DNA of 64,000 bases. Source: Desulfobulbaceae bacterium. Lineage in GTDB: Bacteria; Desulfobacterota; Desulfobulbia; Desulfobulbales; Desulfobulbaceae. Under the pieces are notes generated by a model. The model did no database searches. It saw only the letters and a list, made by a program, of their open reading frames with translations, and was not told the DNA's origin. Made by a program: the position numbers and the translations under genes. Of this stretch, positions 46,382-55,274 are shown piece after piece (within the stretch, counting starts at the first letter, position 1; every line of letters starts with the position of its first letter). Where the stretch lies: contig JAABPV010000033.1 of NCBI GenBank assembly GCA_011391865.1, positions 35,722 through 99,721 of the forward strand. Direction: 5' to 3'.

Positions 46382-46908
46382 CGGCGGCGCAGGATGAGCA
46401 GCTCATGCAAACCGCCTTGGCGGAAGCCGAGCTGGCGTTGACGGCAGGGGAATTTCCGGTCGGCTGCGTGCTGGCGCAGGATGGCCGCATTCTCGCGCAA
46501 GGCCGCCGCACAAACAGCGGCAGCGCGTCGCGCAACGAGCTGGATCATGCCGAGGCCGTCACTCTGCGCGGCCTGATGGCGGCGCAGCCAGGCCGAGATT
46601 GCAGCCGTATCACCTGCTATTCCACGCTCGAACCCTGCTTGATGTGCTACAGCACCATGCTGCTTTCCGGCATCCGCCGTTTTGTCTGGGCATACGAGGA
46701 CGCGATGGGCGGCGGGACTTCGGTGCCGCTGACGCAGCTTGCCCCGCTTTACCGGGAAATGCAGATTGAATTGCTGCCCGGCCTGCTGCGGCGCGAGAGC
46801 ATCGCCCTTTTCTTCCAGTTTTTCCAAGAACATTCCTACTGGCAGGACAGCCTGCTGTCCCGGTTCACCCTTGCAGAACACCAGCGACTTCAAAGCGAGA
46901 ACGGTTGA
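46378..46908 (+). CDS. CMP/dCMP-type zinc deaminase (TadA/GuaD-like)
   Basis: 176 residues with the zinc deaminase motifs HAE (in ELDHAEAVTLRGL) and PCxxC (STLEPCLMCYSTMLLSGI), plus FPVGCVLAQDGRILAQG. It hydrolytically deaminates a base or nucleoside; tRNA adenosine-34 or guanine are the usual substrates of this subgroup, but the substrate is not certain. The ATG overlaps the preceding stop (ATGA at 46378-46381). Confidence 0.75.
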   Translation: MTAAQDEQLMQTALAEAELALTAGEFPVGCVLAQDGRILAQGRRTNSGSASRNELDHAEAVTLRGLMAAQPGRDCSRITCYSTLEPCLMCYSTMLLSGIRRFVWAYEDAMGGGTSVPLTQLAPLYREMQIELLPGLLRRESIALFFQFFQEHSYWQDSLLSRFTLAEHQRLQSENG

Positions 46909-47890
46909 TTTTAAGCCCGGCGAGCGCAACGTCTTCCTGCACCTGCTGACTCAGTGCAACCTTGCCTGCCGTCACTGCTACATCAATCCCGCCCAGCACG
47001 GCACGAACATCCTGCCGAAAGAGACCGCGCTCGACTGGCTGCGGCTCTTGGCCCGGCCTGAGCGCGAGAGCAACCTGATCCTGCTCGGCGGCGAGCCTAC
47101 CCTGCATCCAGATTTGGCGGAAATCATCCAAGCGGCCAAAACCCTGCGCTACGCCGTGACCGTGGATTCCAACGGCTTCCTCTTTCACGATTTCTTGGAA
47201 CGGCTGCGGCCTGACGAGCTGGATTTTCTCAGCTTCAGCTTGGACGGCCCGGACGCGGCGGTGAACGATCCCATCCGGGGCGAAGGCGTGTTTCAGGTCT
47301 GCACGGAAAACTTGCGCAAGGCCGTTGCGCTCGGTTTCCGCACCAGTCTGATCTGCACAGTCTCCGCCTTGAATATTGACCACCTGCACCGGATGCCCGC
47401 TCTGCTGGCGGAATTAGGCGTGCGCCGCTTCTTCATCCAAGTCATCGGCCTGCGCGGCAAATCAGCGGCGGCGGATTCATTGCAGGTCGAACCGGAACGC
47501 TGGCTGGCAACCGTGCCGGAAACCGCCCGCCAAGCCGCCCGCCTCGGCATTCACGTCACCTATCCTAAGGTATTTTTACAGCCGGAGGAAGCCTTCTCCT
47601 GCGCCGGGCTAACGGCAGACAACTATTTTATTTTCCCCAATGGCCGAGTTTATCGCTGCCCGCTCTGCGAGGATTATCCAATCCACAGTCTTTGCATTGA
47701 AAACAGCCAGCTTCTGCGGCGGAACGGTCTGAATGAAGACCGCTTTTTCAAGCTGCGCATCCCGGAAGGCTGCGTGATGAGCAAGCTGCTGCATTCGGGA
47801 AATATTGATGATTCCACAGACGGCGGCCAGCCGCGCCGCATTTCCTGCTGCATGTTGAAGCAGGAAATGCTTCCTCTGGCTGCGCGATAA
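46871..47890 (+). CDS. Radical SAM protein
   Basis: About 339 residues from a TTG at 46871; no ATG or GTG lies just before the conserved region, and the true start is uncertain. The 4Fe-4S motif is CNLACRHC in NVFLHLLTQCNLACRHCYIN, followed by LLGGEPTLHPDLAEII, SFSLDGPDAAVND and a Cys-rich C-terminus (RCPLCEDYP, CCMLK) that could bind an auxiliary cluster (SPASM-like). It overlaps the deaminase gene by about 38 bases. The reaction is unknown; the context suggests modification of a nucleic acid or peptide. Confidence 0.75.
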   Translation: MQNTSDFKARTVDFKPGERNVFLHLLTQCNLACRHCYINPAQHGTNILPKETALDWLRLLARPERESNLILLGGEPTLHPDLAEIIQAAKTLRYAVTVDSNGFLFHDFLERLRPDELDFLSFSLDGPDAAVNDPIRGEGVFQVCTENLRKAVALGFRTSLICTVSALNIDHLHRMPALLAELGVRRFFIQVIGLRGKSAAADSLQVEPERWLATVPETARQAARLGIHVTYPKVFLQPEEAFSCAGLTADNYFIFPNGRVYRCPLCEDYPIHSLCIENSQLLRRNGLNEDRFFKLRIPEGCVMSKLLHSGNIDDSTDGGQPRRISCCMLKQEMLPLAAR

Positions 47891-48009
47891 GCTGATCTTT
47901 TCAGGTATAATCAAAAGAGGCTGCCGCAGACACATTGTCTGACAGGACGCTTCCCGAACAAAGTCGGGGCCTCCGCTGCGGCATTTCCATTCCTGAAGGA
48001 GATCAAATT

Positions 48010-49446
48010 ATGCGTATTCTGCACATTGCAGCGGCAATGCTTCTCGCGCTGCCCATCTTTTCTGTCCAGACCGCAGCAGCGGAGACAGCTTTTCTTCCTT
48101 CCCCCCGGCTTGCCAAATTGTCAGCGGACGGTCTGACCGTTCACAATGGAGGCAAGCTGCGGGCAGTGCTTGTCGATCCCAATCCGTCCCTGCCGCTGCG
48201 GAACATCGCTCCGCCCATCAAATTGATGACCGCAGCCGCAACAGCCACTGCTACTTTCCAAATCACCTATGTAGCAGATGGCGGCGCAGATGAATGGGGA
48301 GAACGCTGCTACGCTTTCCCTGAAAACGCCAAGACCGCCTTCAATGCGGCGGCCAGCATCTGGGGCAATCTGATCAAATCCGAGGTGCCGATCACTATTA
48401 AAGCCTGCTGGGCCAGCCTGTCTTCATCAGGAACACTGGGCTATGCAGGCGGCGGATCGCTGCATCGCGATTTTCCCGGCGCACCCAAAGGCGGTGTCTG
48501 GTATGAAGGCGCATTGGCCAACGCCTTGGCGAAGGCGGATCTGGCTCCAAGCGAACCAGACATGCACATCACCTACAACCGGAATTTCTCGTGGTATTAC
48601 GGCACGGACGGAGCCACGCCTTCAACGCAGTACGACCTGATGACCGTGATCCTGCATGAAATCGCCCACGGCCTCAACCTTTCCGGCTCGATGGATTACG
48701 GCTATTTTTACGCTGGGCAAGGCTCTTGGGGCTACGGAGCCTCTGTCCGCTATCCGCATATTTTTGATACTTTTGCTAAAGACGGCGTGGGCGCGGATCT
48801 CCTGAGCTACGCCAATCCCTCTGTCGAGCTGGGCAATACGCTGCGCTCCGGGAATGTCTGGTTCCACGGCCCGAAGGCGATGGAGGCCAACAGCGGCCAG
48901 CGGGTGAAGCTCTATGCGCCCGGCACATGGAGTTCCGGCTCCAGTTACGCGCATCTTGACCACGCCACATATAACAACACCCCAAACCAGCTGATGGTCT
49001 ATGCTGTCAGTTCAGGCGAGGCGATGCACGATCCCGGCCCAATCGTCAAAGGGCTGATGCTGGACTTGGGCTGGCCGCCGCCAGTGCCGCCGCTGCCGAC
49101 GATGTCCAGTCCTTCGCCGTGGAACGGAGCCAAGGTCTCCTCCTTTGAGGCAGCAGAGAGAACGCTGAGGGTGCGAATCGCCAACGCCGAGAGCTGTTCT
49201 GTTTCTTACAGCGTGGACGGAACGAACTTCACCGTTGTTCCCGGCGCAATCAGCGACGGATACTGCGCTGCCTCAGTCGCCTACGGTGGCGGCGGGCTGA
49301 ATGCGGACGGAATCAATTACTGGTATGTGGAAGCGGCAAACTCGGAAGGCACGACACTCTATCCGGCAGACGGCAGCCTGAGCTTCACCGCTGTGCCGGA
49401 GCCGATTGAGTCCAAAGCCATGCCGTGGCTCAAGGTGCTGCTGTAG
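48010..49446 (+). CDS. Secreted zinc metalloprotease-like protein
   Basis: 478 residues from the ATG after AAGGAG (47996-48001), with a signal peptide ending AAA/E. The metzincin-type zinc motif HEIAHGLNLSG is in MTVILHEIAHGLNLSG near residue 220, and a possible Met-turn is LDHATYNNTPNQLMVYAVSSGEA. Residues after ~360 form an Ig-like or C-terminal beta domain (NAESCSVSYSVDGTNFT). It is probably exported to the periplasm or outside. It ends 17 bases inside the convergent tatC gene. Confidence 0.7.
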   Translation: MRILHIAAAMLLALPIFSVQTAAAETAFLPSPRLAKLSADGLTVHNGGKLRAVLVDPNPSLPLRNIAPPIKLMTAAATATATFQITYVADGGADEWGERCYAFPENAKTAFNAAASIWGNLIKSEVPITIKACWASLSSSGTLGYAGGGSLHRDFPGAPKGGVWYEGALANALAKADLAPSEPDMHITYNRNFSWYYGTDGATPSTQYDLMTVILHEIAHGLNLSGSMDYGYFYAGQGSWGYGASVRYPHIFDTFAKDGVGADLLSYANPSVELGNTLRSGNVWFHGPKAMEANSGQRVKLYAPGTWSSGSSYAHLDHATYNNTPNQLMVYAVSSGEAMHDPGPIVKGLMLDLGWPPPVPPLPTMSSPSPWNGAKVSSFEAAERTLRVRIANAESCSVSYSVDGTNFTVVPGAISDGYCAASVAYGGGGLNADGINYWYVEAANSEGTTLYPADGSLSFTAVPEPIESKAMPWLKVLL

Positions 49447-50152
49447 CCTGAACAAAGACCCGCACCGCGATGATTCCAGCCTCGTACAGCCCGAAGAGGG
49501 GCAGGGCGAGCAGGACAGTTGCGGTGGGGTCGCCCGCCGCGAGCAGGAAGGCCAGAACGACAATGGCGATGTAGAAGAATTTGCGCTTGTGGCTGAAGTG
49601 GCCGCGCTGCACCAGACCGGCTGCTGCGGCCATGACCATCAGGAAGGGAATCTCAAAGGAGACGGCTAAAGCCAGCACCATGCGGGCGGCAAAGGCCAAG
49701 TAGAGGTCGAGCTTGAGCATGGGCTGGAGGTTTTCACCGGCATAGCTCATGAAAAAGGTCAAGGCGCGGGGCAAGACTATGAAAAAGGCAAAGAACGCGC
49801 CTGCCAGAAACAGCCCGGAAGACCAGAAAACGATCCGCCGTGCCAGCCGTTTCTCGTGGGCCAGCAGGCCGGGGGCAATGAACATCCACGCCTGATGGAG
49901 CAGCACAGGGAAGCTGGCCGTGATACCGCAGAGCAGGGCCAGCTTGAGGTAGGAAATGAACGCGTCGGTCAGGCGGGTGTAGACTAATTTGCCTGGATGC
50001 GCGGCCAGCAGCGGGTGAAGGGAGAAGGCCGCGAGCGGCTCAATGAAGAACCACGCCAGCCCGGTGCAGACCGCGACAGCAAGGGCGGAGATCAGCAGCC
50101 GTTTGCGCAGCTCGTCGTGGTGGGGCCGAAGCTGTTCAAGAAAGGCGATCAT
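49430..50152 (-). CDS. tatC: Sec-independent protein translocase TatC
   Basis: 240 residues with six TM helices and TatC motifs: FLEQLRPHHDELRKRL at the N-terminus, HQAWMFIAPGLLAHEKRLARR, and PFLMVMAAAAGLV. TatC is the twin-arginine signal receptor of the folded-protein export channel. The start overlaps the tatB stop (ATGA). The gene is convergent with the metalloprotease gene and overlaps its end by 17 bases. Confidence 0.93.
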   Translation of the reverse strand: MIAFLEQLRPHHDELRKRLLISALAVAVCTGLAWFFIEPLAAFSLHPLLAAHPGKLVYTRLTDAFISYLKLALLCGITASFPVLLHQAWMFIAPGLLAHEKRLARRIVFWSSGLFLAGAFFAFFIVLPRALTFFMSYAGENLQPMLKLDLYLAFAARMVLALAVSFEIPFLMVMAAAAGLVQRGHFSHKRKFFYIAIVVLAFLLAAGDPTATVLLALPLFGLYEAGIIAVRVFVQATAAP

Positions 50153-50586
50153 GCCGCTGGTTCGGGCGGCGGCGGGAGAGGATTCTTGCCGATCACCCGC
50201 TCCTCAGACGCAGCTACCTCCACCGGCAATATCGAGTTGCCAGCCTCACGTTCTTCAAGCCGCTCGGCCAGCTCGGCCATGTCAGCATCCATCTCAATAT
50301 TGTCAGCATCTTGAACAACCGGCGGCCTGCGCGGCGTGCCGCCCAGCTCGTCGTCAGCCAGCAACCTGCGCTGCATCTGCCCGGCAGTCTGGCGCAAATC
50401 CTCCTTCACCGAGCTGATGGCCTGTGTTTCCTCGCTCAAGCTCTCCTTAATCTGATTCATCGCCCCGCGCAGCTCATTCACGCCTTTGGCCAAAGAGCGG
50501 GCCAGATCAGGCAGCTTATCCGGCCCGACCACAATCAGGGCCACAACCAGGATGACGATCATTTCAGGAAAGCCGATGCCGAACAT
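50149..50586 (-). CDS. tatB: Twin-arginine translocase subunit TatB
   Basis: 145 residues. A single N-terminal TM with MFGIGFPEMIVILVVALIVVGPDKLPDLA (split here: Glu near residue 8, the GPDKLP hinge near residue 22) is followed by an amphipathic helix and a long acidic tail (~40-145). The length and Glu-8 favour TatB over TatA. It is coupled to tatC. No tatA is in the window. Confidence 0.85.
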   Translation of the reverse strand: MFGIGFPEMIVILVVALIVVGPDKLPDLARSLAKGVNELRGAMNQIKESLSEETQAISSVKEDLRQTAGQMQRRLLADDELGGTPRRPPVVQDADNIEMDADMAELAERLEEREAGNSILPVEVAASEERVIGKNPLPPPPEPAA

Positions 50587-50756
50587 TGCGCTGTCTCGCT
50601 GCTGGAAGGATGAGGGAACTGGCTAAAGGGAAAAATGTACGTGATTTGCCGCCGCCTGTCAAGCGGCGCGGCTCTCTGCCGCTTTCCCGTTGACGATTAG
50701 CGCAGACTGCGTTTAGATGCGCAGACCTTTTCCTTTTCTCCCCAACGAGGCGCATC

Positions 50757-51860
50757 ATGCTTTCTTTTCTCGCCGAGGCCGTCCAAGCCTCGTGGACGCT
50801 GCTCAATCAGGCCGCTTTCTACATCCTCTTCGGCCTGCTGGTGGGCGGGCTGCTGAAGACCTTCCTCTCGCCCGCCTACGTGGCCAAGCATCTGGGCAAG
50901 GGCCGCTTCAGCTCGGTCTTCAAGGCGGCCCTGCTTGGCATACCGATCCCGCTTTGCTCCTGCGGCGTACTGCCCGCTGCGGCCACGTTGAAGAAGCAGG
51001 GCGCGAACAACGGCGCAGTGGCCGCCTTCCTCATCTCCACGCCGGAATCCGGGGTGGACTCCATCTCCATGACCTGGGCCTTGCTTGATCCAATCATGAC
51101 TGTAGCCCGCCCGGTCTCAGCCTTCATCTCGGCCGCTGTGGCTGGTCTGCTGGAGAACAGCCTCTCCTTCAAGCCGCCGCAGGCCGCGCCGCCTTCGCCG
51201 TTCCGCATGGCCGGAGCTTCGGTGCCTGCCGAGCCTGCGCCGCCGCAGGGCTTCATCGCCAAACTGCAAGCAGGCGTGCGCTACATGATCAACGATCTCT
51301 GGCCGGACATCGCGGGCTGGTTCTTCATCGGCATCATCGCCGGAGGGCTGATCACTGCTCTGGTGCCGGACGAGATCTTCTCCGAGTGGCTGGGCGGCGG
51401 TCTCTCCTCCATGTTGCTGATGCTCGCGGTCGGCATTCCGCTCTACATCTGCGCTTCCGCCTCAACCCCGATTGCCGCCGCCTTCATCCTCAAAGGAGCC
51501 AGCCCCGGCACCGCGTTAGTCTTCCTGCTCGCAGGCCCAGCCACCAACATTACCTCGCTGACCGTGCTCATCGGCATTCTCGGCAAGCGGGCCACGGCAC
51601 TGTATCTGCTCTCCATCGCTGTGGTCAGCGTGCTGTGCGGCTTGGTCGTGGACGCAATCTATCTTTCCTTGGGCATCAAGGCGGCGGCTGTGGTCGGCCA
51701 TCACGGCGCGATGCTGCCGGACTGGCTCATGCAGGCCGCTGTGCTGCTGCTCTTCGCCCTGTCTGTGCGCCCGCTGCTGCGCGGCCTGCGCCGCCGCTTC
51801 AGCAAAGCGGAGAAAAAACCTTCCTGCTGCGCTGCTCAGTCTGAGCAGCAGGCAAAGTAG
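50757..51860 (+). CDS. ArsP/SO_0444-like permease (metal or organoarsenical efflux)
   Basis: 367 residues with about eight to ten TM helices. The permease family motifs PIPLCSCGVLPAAATLKKQGA and STPESGVDSISMTWALLDP are clear, and the second half repeats the pattern (IPLYICASASTPIAAAFILKG). The Cys pair CSC is the metal-binding site in relatives of ArsP and the SO_0444 Cu/Zn efflux family. The C-terminus ends with CCAAQ, another possible thiol site. It is divergent from tatBC. Confidence 0.8.
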   Translation: MLSFLAEAVQASWTLLNQAAFYILFGLLVGGLLKTFLSPAYVAKHLGKGRFSSVFKAALLGIPIPLCSCGVLPAAATLKKQGANNGAVAAFLISTPESGVDSISMTWALLDPIMTVARPVSAFISAAVAGLLENSLSFKPPQAAPPSPFRMAGASVPAEPAPPQGFIAKLQAGVRYMINDLWPDIAGWFFIGIIAGGLITALVPDEIFSEWLGGGLSSMLLMLAVGIPLYICASASTPIAAAFILKGASPGTALVFLLAGPATNITSLTVLIGILGKRATALYLLSIAVVSVLCGLVVDAIYLSLGIKAAAVVGHHGAMLPDWLMQAAVLLLFALSVRPLLRGLRRRFSKAEKKPSCCAAQSEQQAK

Positions 51861-51921
51861 CAGCGGCGGCAGGTGCCCTTGAGAATATCTGAAGGGTGCC
51901 TGCCAGCGTGCCTGACAAACC

Positions 51922-51990
51922 CTAAGGCGTTTGTGTTATAAACGCTAAGGCATTTGTGTTATAAACGCTAGGGTGTTTGTGTGACACCCT
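51922..51990. repeat. Three 23-bp tandem repeats with hairpin cores
   Basis: Units start at 51922, 51945 and 51968. The first two differ at one base and contain GCRTTTGTGTTATAAACGC, an imperfect palindrome; the third is more diverged. A further direct repeat, GGCGGCAGG(G)TGCCCTTGAG, flanks the block (near 51865 and 51999). The rest of the gap to 52125 contains only these repeats and the hairpin listed next. Confidence 0.5.
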
Positions 51991-52037
51991 CTCTGGGCTT
52001 TGGCGGCAGGGTGCCCTTGAGGATGATTCAGGTAGGA

Positions 52038-52055
52038 GCGGCCCCCTGTGGCCGC
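52038..52055. repeat. REP-like GC hairpin
   Basis: GCGGCC (52038-52043) and GGCCGC (52050-52055) around CCCTGT, preceded by GTAGGA, resemble the GTAGGAGCGGC palindromic repeats of other proteobacteria. Confidence 0.35.
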
Positions 52056-52125
52056 CCTTTCTTGGCAGGATGCGGCAAAGGGCAGGCACTCCAGTGAGAC
52101 AGGAGGCAACGAGAGAATTTCTCTC

Positions 52126-52911
52126 TCACAACTTGTTCAACGCCGCATCCAAGGTCGCTTTGATCCGCTTTTTCTCAATTTCAGGATCAACTTTTTGGAG
52201 ATACTCCACCGCTGCTAAGTCGTCGCCACGCCTTCTGTTCTGGCGCGGCTCCAAAGCCTCAATCAGAATAGCTTCCAAGGCCGGAATCATATTTTCTGCC
52301 TTGTAAGAATCTGGCAGCACGCCAAGCTGTCCATCATCGGAAATAGGCAGCAGGCCGAACCACGAAAAGCGGTCCCAGCGAGTGGACAGCCGATCAATGG
52401 TGTGCTCGTACAGCCGCTTGCCGAGTGGCCTGTCCGTGCTTCTGCCAACATAAATCACTTCTCGTCCGTCATAGAGCAGATAAATGCCGCGCTGTTTGCA
52501 GAAATCAACTGGCGTGGCCCCGCGCCCCGCCATTCCAAGCAGCTTTGGGTTTCCAGTCCATTCTATCGACTCCCTGCGCCAGAACATGCCGAAAGCGGTT
52601 ATGATTTCATACTGTTCTTCCGCTTCCTCCAATTCATTTTGAACATCGCGTACAAGTTGAGCTGGCGGTGCCAATATTCCGGCTCGCAAAGCGAAGACAC
52701 CGCTGCTGATACGAACGTAGGGTGACGGTTCTTTTCCAGACTTAAAAGAAATCGATATAGACCCGCTGACACTTTTTGCCGGATTAACTCCTGGTTTCTT
52801 AATTAACCCGTCTGCAACAATCCGGTCTGCGATTTCTTTATAGTGCATCGGAACTGTCGAGGACCCTAAAACTTTGTCAATAGCTTCCCGCCACGTCATT
52901 TCGGAAGACAT
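52126..52911 (-). CDS. HARE-HTH domain fused to GIY-YIG endonuclease domain
   Basis: 261 residues. The ATG at 52911 has AAGGAG six bases upstream; an ATG at 52914 is also possible. Residues ~1-75 match the HARE-HTH winged helix (TWREAIDKVLGSSTVPMHYKEIADRI, then SGSISISFKSG and YVRISSGVFAL). Residues ~135-235 are a GIY-YIG nuclease domain (RGIYLLYDGREVIYVGRSTDRPLGKRLYEH, read as Tyr pair, GRS, Arg; Glu in LEAILIEALEP). HARE-HTH domains are associated with restriction and modified-base recognition. The ATG overlaps the stop of the next upstream gene, so both are coupled. Confidence 0.7.
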   Translation of the reverse strand: MSSEMTWREAIDKVLGSSTVPMHYKEIADRIVADGLIKKPGVNPAKSVSGSISISFKSGKEPSPYVRISSGVFALRAGILAPPAQLVRDVQNELEEAEEQYEIITAFGMFWRRESIEWTGNPKLLGMAGRGATPVDFCKQRGIYLLYDGREVIYVGRSTDRPLGKRLYEHTIDRLSTRWDRFSWFGLLPISDDGQLGVLPDSYKAENMIPALEAILIEALEPRQNRRRGDDLAAVEYLQKVDPEIEKKRIKATLDAALNKL

Positions 52912-54053
52912 CATTCACTCCTTAAAGTTAAAGTTTGCTGTCGCATCGCCGCCACAGCCTCTGTCACCAACGCAGCCACAGTCATTTTCACCGGTTCGCC
53001 ACGCTGGTAGATGACAAGCTCGCTCATATCTTGCTGCAAGGACATGATCTGAAAGATCACCTCGTTGGCCTTGACGCGGCCCAGCAGGCGCACGGTCAAT
53101 CCGCGCACTGCCGCGCTGTCGTGGTCAAGCAGGGGAAAGAGCGAATAAAACGGCGTGCTGCGGACAAGATCAGGGCGGACAGCGGCGATCTCAGCCAAGC
53201 CGTGTAGCGCAGCCTCGCGGGTGCCTGCATCACCCATGAAGTTGAGCAGATGGCGGGTGAAGGCACCGTAGATGTCCGTTCGTGCGGCGATGATCGCGCC
53301 GATGGCTTCAACCATGCCCCACGGCATGGAGGCGGAATCCGAGCAGGCTTCAAAGAGCCGGTGCAGCATATCTGCCACTGGCGCAGGTTCGCGGGTGGAA
53401 AGCCGCGCCGCCACTTGTCCAATCAGCCAAGCGGTCTTGTAGCGTCTCTCCGGCAGCGGCTCATAGAGCAGCTTTTGCAGGAAACGCAGGGTGCGCTTGT
53501 CGTCAAAGCTGAGATCAACCAGCGCGTCCACATCGCCTGCCTCAGCAAGCTGCTTGACCAAAGGCTTGCTGGCCTGCCGCTTCTGTCGCTTGGGATCGCG
53601 GACAGGCTCCACTATCGGCGGCGGCGCGACTCCTGCGGCAGTCTGCGCCTCCAGCTCTTTCTTTTTGGCGAAGCGGACGGCAACTTCGGCAATATCCTTG
53701 TGCAGGCGGACAAAATACAAAATGCCGCGCACCGCTCTGCCGTCCAAGTTGCGCTTGGGGCAGATTTGATGGGTGACATCGTCGTAATCCTCGACAATGC
53801 CAGTCAGATAGTCGTCTTCCGGGATCAGCTCCCACGCTAAGTCCCACTCGTCACCGCAGGCGAAGACCAAGCACTCGACCATTGCCGAACCGATATTATG
53901 CCCGGTCGCGTCGCTGACATAAACCGCGCCGCACTGGCAGCGGCCCGCCGGAAACTCCTTCATCGTTCGCTGCACCGTCTCCGAAGGCTTTCCCACCTCC
54001 ATGCCGCAGAAGGGGCACCACGGGCGGCTGTGCTGCTGTTTGCCCGCTGCCAT
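52911..54053 (-). CDS. HEAT-like repeat protein with N-terminal zinc finger
   Basis: 380 residues. The N-terminus has WCPFCGMEVG and a paired CQCGAVYVSDATG, a likely zinc site. The C-terminal ~200 residues form helical HEAT/PBS-lyase-like repeats (TREAALHGLAEIAAVRPDLV, VRGLTVRLLGRVKANE). Similar proteins are found in sulfate reducers (I recall the DVU0298 family). Function unknown. It begins one base after the TPR gene and its stop overlaps the GIY-YIG gene, making a three-gene operon. Confidence 0.6.
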   Translation of the reverse strand: MAAGKQQHSRPWCPFCGMEVGKPSETVQRTMKEFPAGRCQCGAVYVSDATGHNIGSAMVECLVFACGDEWDLAWELIPEDDYLTGIVEDYDDVTHQICPKRNLDGRAVRGILYFVRLHKDIAEVAVRFAKKKELEAQTAAGVAPPPIVEPVRDPKRQKRQASKPLVKQLAEAGDVDALVDLSFDDKRTLRFLQKLLYEPLPERRYKTAWLIGQVAARLSTREPAPVADMLHRLFEACSDSASMPWGMVEAIGAIIAARTDIYGAFTRHLLNFMGDAGTREAALHGLAEIAAVRPDLVRSTPFYSLFPLLDHDSAAVRGLTVRLLGRVKANEVIFQIMSLQQDMSELVIYQRGEPVKMTVAALVTEAVAAMRQQTLTLRSE

Positions 54054-54054
54054 G

Positions 54055-54693
54055 CTACTGCTCCATCTTGGCGTTCAGCCCTTGGACAAAGCGCGGATCC
54101 ACGGAATAGCCCAGCTCCTTGGCCCGCTCCATGTGCTGCTTGGCCTCCTTGTATTCGCCCTTGAAATAGAGGGCCACAGCCAAGTTGTTGTGGGCCATGC
54201 CGCTGTCCGGCTCCAGCGTCACCGCCTGCCGGGCTGCTTCCACCGCCTTGTCGTCCTGCTCTAACATGGTGCAGACAGAGGTCAGGTTCAGCCAAGCGGT
54301 GAGCAGATGCGGGTCAATCTGAATAGCCTTTTCGTAGCACTCCACCGCCGCAGCCGCATCGCCTTCCTGCTGGCGGATCAGGCCGATGTTGACATGCGCC
54401 TCGGCCATCTGCGGGGTAATGGACAGGGCCTTCTCGTTCAGCTCCAAGGCGCGGGCAACGTCGCCTTGATCAAAATAAATCGCGCCAAGGTTGATGTAGC
54501 TCTCCACCGAATGATCGTCCAATTCAATAGCCCGCTTCAGCTCGCGGATTGCCTCATCGGCGCGTCCGGTCTGGCGGTAGAGCAGGCCAAGGGTGTGGTG
54601 AGCGATGATGTTGTTCGGGTGCTCCTTGCAGATTCTTTCCTGCTCGGCGATCACGGCGTGCATCGGGAGAACGTTCTCTGTCTCAGTCATCAT
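54055..54693 (-). CDS. Tetratricopeptide repeat protein
   Basis: 212 residues. AAGGA lies just upstream of the tandem ATG pair at 54693 and 54690. About five TPR units are seen (IIAHHTLGLLYRQTGRADEA, SVESYINLGAIYFDQGDVA, MAHNNLAVALYFKGEYKEA). There is no signal peptide or TM, so it is a cytosolic scaffold. It leads the HEAT/GIY-YIG operon. Confidence 0.75.
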   Translation of the reverse strand: MMTETENVLPMHAVIAEQERICKEHPNNIIAHHTLGLLYRQTGRADEAIRELKRAIELDDHSVESYINLGAIYFDQGDVARALELNEKALSITPQMAEAHVNIGLIRQQEGDAAAAVECYEKAIQIDPHLLTAWLNLTSVCTMLEQDDKAVEAARQAVTLEPDSGMAHNNLAVALYFKGEYKEAKQHMERAKELGYSVDPRFVQGLNAKMEQ

Positions 54694-54845
54694 GGTTTCC
54701 TTGAATAAAATATGAACGCCAGAACTGCGCGGCGAAATGAATTGTCTGCTTAGTAAGCACAGGCAAGCGATAATAGCAGAGACAGCCTCTTTGCGCAAGA
54801 GAACCGGGCTGATGAGGAGATGTTGCGGAAAAAAGGCGGGGGCGG

Positions 54846-54882
54846 AAAAGAAAAAGCCCGCAGGATTTCTCCAGCGGGCTTG
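54846..54882 (-). terminator. Terminator after tRNA-Asn
   Basis: On the minus strand AAGCCCGC and GCGGGCTT flank a 12-base loop and are followed by a T-rich tract. It lies just after the tRNA 3' end. Confidence 0.75.
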
Positions 54883-54891
54883 AACATTCTT

Positions 54892-54967
54892 TGGCTCCCC
54901 GGGACGGACTCGAACCGCCGACAGGGTGATTAACAGTCACCTGCTCTACCGACTGAGCTACCGAGGA
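54892..54967 (-). tRNA. tRNA-Asn (GTT)
   Basis: 76 bases with encoded CCA. The acceptor stem is TCCTCGG/CCGGGGA with one G-U pair, the anticodon loop ACTGTTAATC gives anticodon GTT, and the TpsiC arm contains GGTTCGAGTCC. D-arm AGCTCAGTCGGTAGAGC is standard. Confidence 0.97.
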
Positions 54968-55051
54968 TTGCTACACCGCCTTGCGGCAGCGTTGCTGGCA
55001 GATTATTTAGCACAGCGGACGAAAAGAGTCAAGCGGAAAAAACAAAAAAGG

Positions 55052-55080
55052 TTGCATTCAACGCTGAAACCCGGTATGAT
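55052..55080 (+). promoter_or_regulatory. Promoter of tRNA-Pro
   Basis: TTGCAT (55052-55057), a 17-base spacer and TATGAT (55075-55080), 26 bases before the tRNA 5' end. Confidence 0.6.
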
Positions 55081-55106
55081 GGACGGACGCAGTAATCTTC
55101 ATCCGT

Positions 55107-55184
55107 CGGGGCGTAGCGCAGCCTGGTTAGCGCGCCTGCCTTGGGAGCAGGAGGTCGAGTGTTCGAATCACTCCGCCCCGACCA
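55107..55184 (+). tRNA. tRNA-Pro (TGG)
   Basis: 78 bases with encoded CCA. The acceptor stem CGGGGCG/CGCCCCG is perfect, the anticodon loop CTTGGGA gives TGG, and the TpsiC loop is GTTCGAATC. Confidence 0.97.
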
Positions 55185-55274
55185 TTATGAAGCCCTTCCG
55201 CAGCACCTCTTGTTTTACCCTTCCGTTTCAATTTCCACCCGCACTGTTGGACAACAGAAAAACAGGCCGCCTTG

